Shown piece by piece: positions 62,570 through 64,000 of a DNA stretch of 64,000 nucleotides. Source of the stretch: CADEED01 sp035502995 (GTDB lineage Bacteria; Pseudomonadota; Gammaproteobacteria; Steroidobacterales; Steroidobacteraceae); NCBI GenBank assembly GCA_035502995.1, contig DATJTW010000003.1:20228-84227 (forward strand), given 5' to 3'. A program made the translations under genes and the position numbers. Under the pieces are notes generated by a model. That model was not told where the DNA came from and did not search any database. It worked only from the letters and a program-made list of their open reading frames with translations. Each line of letters starts with the position of its first letter. Position 1 is the first letter of the stretch.

Positions 62570-64000
62570 TCGTCGCGCTGCTTCGGCGGACGCGACTCGG
62601 CCGGGCGGGATTCATTGCGCGGCGGGCGGCTTTCCTGGCGGTTTTCCTGGCGGTTTTCCTGGCGCGGCTCCGGCCGGTTCTCCTGGCGGTTTTCGGAGCG
62701 CGGGCGTTCGACGTTGCGCTCGATCGGACGCTCGCGCTGCTCGGGGGCGCGCTGGCGCTGTTCGACCTGGCGCTGCTCGATCTGACGCGGTTCGACCGGC
62801 CGCTGCTCCATCTGCGGGCGCTGCTCGCGCGGCTGGTCGTTCGAGCGCTGCCAGTTCGGCCGCGTATTCACTTCGCGCGGCTGATCCGGGCCGTTGTCGC
62901 GTTCGCGCTGCTGGCGGTCCTGCTGGTGACGATCCAGCTGCTCGCGCGGCGGACGATCCGGACGCTCGTTGCGCGGCGTCTCCTGCGTGCGCAGCTCCGT
63001 GGCGCCCGACTGCCGATCGATGGGCCGCTCGCGCTGCTGGGGACGGCCGTCGGCACGCGGATCGTCGTCGACGTGTTTGCCGTTCGGCTGCGCGCCGGCA
63101 GGCGGATTCGTGCCACCGACCTGGCGGTCGATCGGCCGCTCGCGCTGCATTGCCGGGCGATCCGGCCGATCGCGGACTATGGGCTCATTCGAGCCGCGCT
63201 CGTTCGAGCCGCGCTCGTTCTCGCTGCGCGTGCGCGTGTCGAAGTTGCCGCGCGCATCGGTGCGCGGCCGCGTGTAACGCGCCGACGAGGTCGGCGGCGG
63301 ACGGTTCACGACGACCTGCCGGTCGACGACCGTGCGCGGCGGCGCGCGACCGACGACCCGCGTCGACCCGCCGAAGCGGCTCTCGCGCGACGGATCGATG
63401 CGCGGCGGCGCGGCCGTCACGCGGGTGCGGTCGATCTCGGTCTCGCTCATGCGGATGCGGTGATCGCCGACGCGCTGCGACGAGGTGAACGTCGTGCGCG
63501 ACACGGACGTCAACGCGCCGCGATTGCGATACGTGACGGGGCCGCCGCGGCCGTTGTACACGTTGACGATGGTGGTGCGGTTCACGATCACCGTGTTGCG
63601 CACGTTCACGCGCTCGACGTAGCGCGGGCTGAAGCGGCGCGCGGGCACGTAGACTTCGCGCGGGCCCAGCGGGAACCAGCCAACGCCGCTGCCGATTGAC
63701 ACGCTGACACTCACGCCGGGCGAACCGACCCAGCCGACCAGCGCCGGCGCATACACCGCGCGGACGTGGCGCGGGCCGGGCACCCAGCACCAGCGCTCGC
63801 GCACGTGCGCCCAGCGGCCGTAGTGGAAGGGCGCGTAACCCCACGGCGCGTCGTCGATCCACGTCCAGCCCCAGGGCGAGACCCACACCCAGCGGCCGTA
63901 GCGGTACGGCGACCAGTCGACCGCCACTCGCGACGGCGTCCACACGTAGCCGTATTCGGGTTCGTTGCTCCACGAACCGTTGTCGTCCAGGTCCTCGTAA
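62545..64000 (-). CDS. DUF6600-type exported protein with long Arg/Gln/Glu-rich tail (N terminus beyond window)
   Basis: The frame is open to the window edge, so the start and any signal peptide are missing. Residues near the edge match the DUF6600 pattern of repeated tryptophan/tyrosine blocks: EYGYVWTPSRVAVDWSPYRYGRW, WTWIDDAPWGYAPFHYGRWAHV and WCWVPGPRHVRAVYAPALVGW. From about 150 residues in, the chain becomes low-complexity, rich in Arg, Gln, Glu, Pro and Asn (RQIEQRQVEQRQR, ENRQENRPEPRQENR). The family is periplasmic and often linked to FecR-like proteins; function unknown. Confidence 0.8.
   Translation of the reverse strand, partial: YEDLDDNGSWSNEPEYGYVWTPSRVAVDWSPYRYGRWVWVSPWGWTWIDDAPWGYAPFHYGRWAHVRERWCWVPGPRHVRAVYAPALVGWVGSPGVSVSVSIGSGVGWFPLGPREVYVPARRFSPRYVERVNVRNTVIVNRTTIVNVYNGRGGPVTYRNRGALTSVSRTTFTSSQRVGDHRIRMSETEIDRTRVTAAPPRIDPSRESRFGGSTRVVGRAPPRTVVDRQVVVNRPPPTSSARYTRPRTDARGNFDTRTRSENERGSNERGSNEPIVRDRPDRPAMQRERPIDRQVGGTNPPAGAQPNGKHVDDDPRADGRPQQRERPIDRQSGATELRTQETPRNERPDRPPREQLDRHQQDRQQRERDNGPDQPREVNTRPNWQRSNDQPREQRPQMEQRPVEPRQIEQRQVEQRQRAPEQRERPIERNVERPRSENRQENRPEPRQENRQENRQESRPPRNESRPAESRPPKQRDDQPKPNRN

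Noticed and set aside
62600..62720. Direct short repeats on the plus strand (GGCGGTTTTCCT) as a minisatellite locus
   Set aside because: They are the coding repeats of the Arg/Gln/Glu-rich tail of the DUF6600-type gene on the minus strand.

Overview
The window is high-GC DNA (about two thirds G+C by eye) packed with short-overlap operons. It reads as a free-living proteobacterium, most likely a gammaproteobacterium of the Steroidobacter/Xanthomonadales type or a betaproteobacterium. The supports are RpoN-type promoters on an exopolysaccharide locus, FNR-type boxes, REP-like palindromes built on GGGGACAGTCCCC, and a methylamine N-methylglutamate pathway. This placement is an inference from gene content; no marker gene here settles it.

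Layout. 1-3650: end of an effector-binding regulator, a hypothetical protein, an MFS carrier, a glutathione S-transferase, a DUF4375/DMP19 protein and a SnoaL-like protein. 3758-8762: small exported proteins, a long inverted repeat, a phytase-like esterase and a hybrid sensor kinase. 8747-13089: a GlxA-type AraC regulator facing four consecutive alpha/beta-hydrolase genes. 13074-17935: an MHS-type carrier with a fused HyuA-HyuB hydantoinase/oxoprolinase. 17946-18392: a triple concentric palindrome. 18900-28748: an XRE-cupin regulator divergent from a complete N-methylglutamate pathway (mgdABCD-gmaS-mgsABC). 28812-31992: a carboxymuconolactone-decarboxylase-like protein, a TAP-like hydrolase and LtrA.

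32054-46427 is a divergent exopolysaccharide locus: chain-length/tyrosine-kinase protein, beta-barrel, Wza-like lipoprotein, glycosyltransferase, polyprenyl phosphotransferase and a small C-terminal-anchor protein on the minus strand; polymerase, two glycosyltransferases, flippase, glycosidase and acyltransferase on the plus strand. The spacer carries two facing sigma-54 promoters with the same -24 box and one FNR-like box. 46447-51860 is a stressosome operon (rsbR-rsbS-rsbT, an RsbT-phosphatase fusion) that continues into two sensor kinases, so the likely output is a phosphorelay instead of sigma-B.

52244-64000 is the more accessory part: tRNA-Arg(ACG) with a long terminator and a hairpin array, a DUF1579-like protein, a HAF-repeat exported protein, a RES-toxin/antitoxin pair with an oversized antitoxin, recQ, and then a five-gene operon with a GH108 lysozyme-like protein, a Rossmannoid-TPR protein, a TIR-like protein, a pYEATS-TIR fusion and a dimethylarginine-dimethylaminohydrolase-like enzyme with an apparent CTG start. 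That operon is the best candidate for an undescribed immune or conflict system. The window ends inside a DUF6600-type protein with a long Arg/Gln/Glu/Asn-rich tail.

GGGGACAGTCCCC palindromes sit at the ends of several genes (mgsC, the polysaccharide tyrosine kinase, the last EPS glycosyltransferase and the hybrid kinase), and the repeat itself supplies their stop codons.
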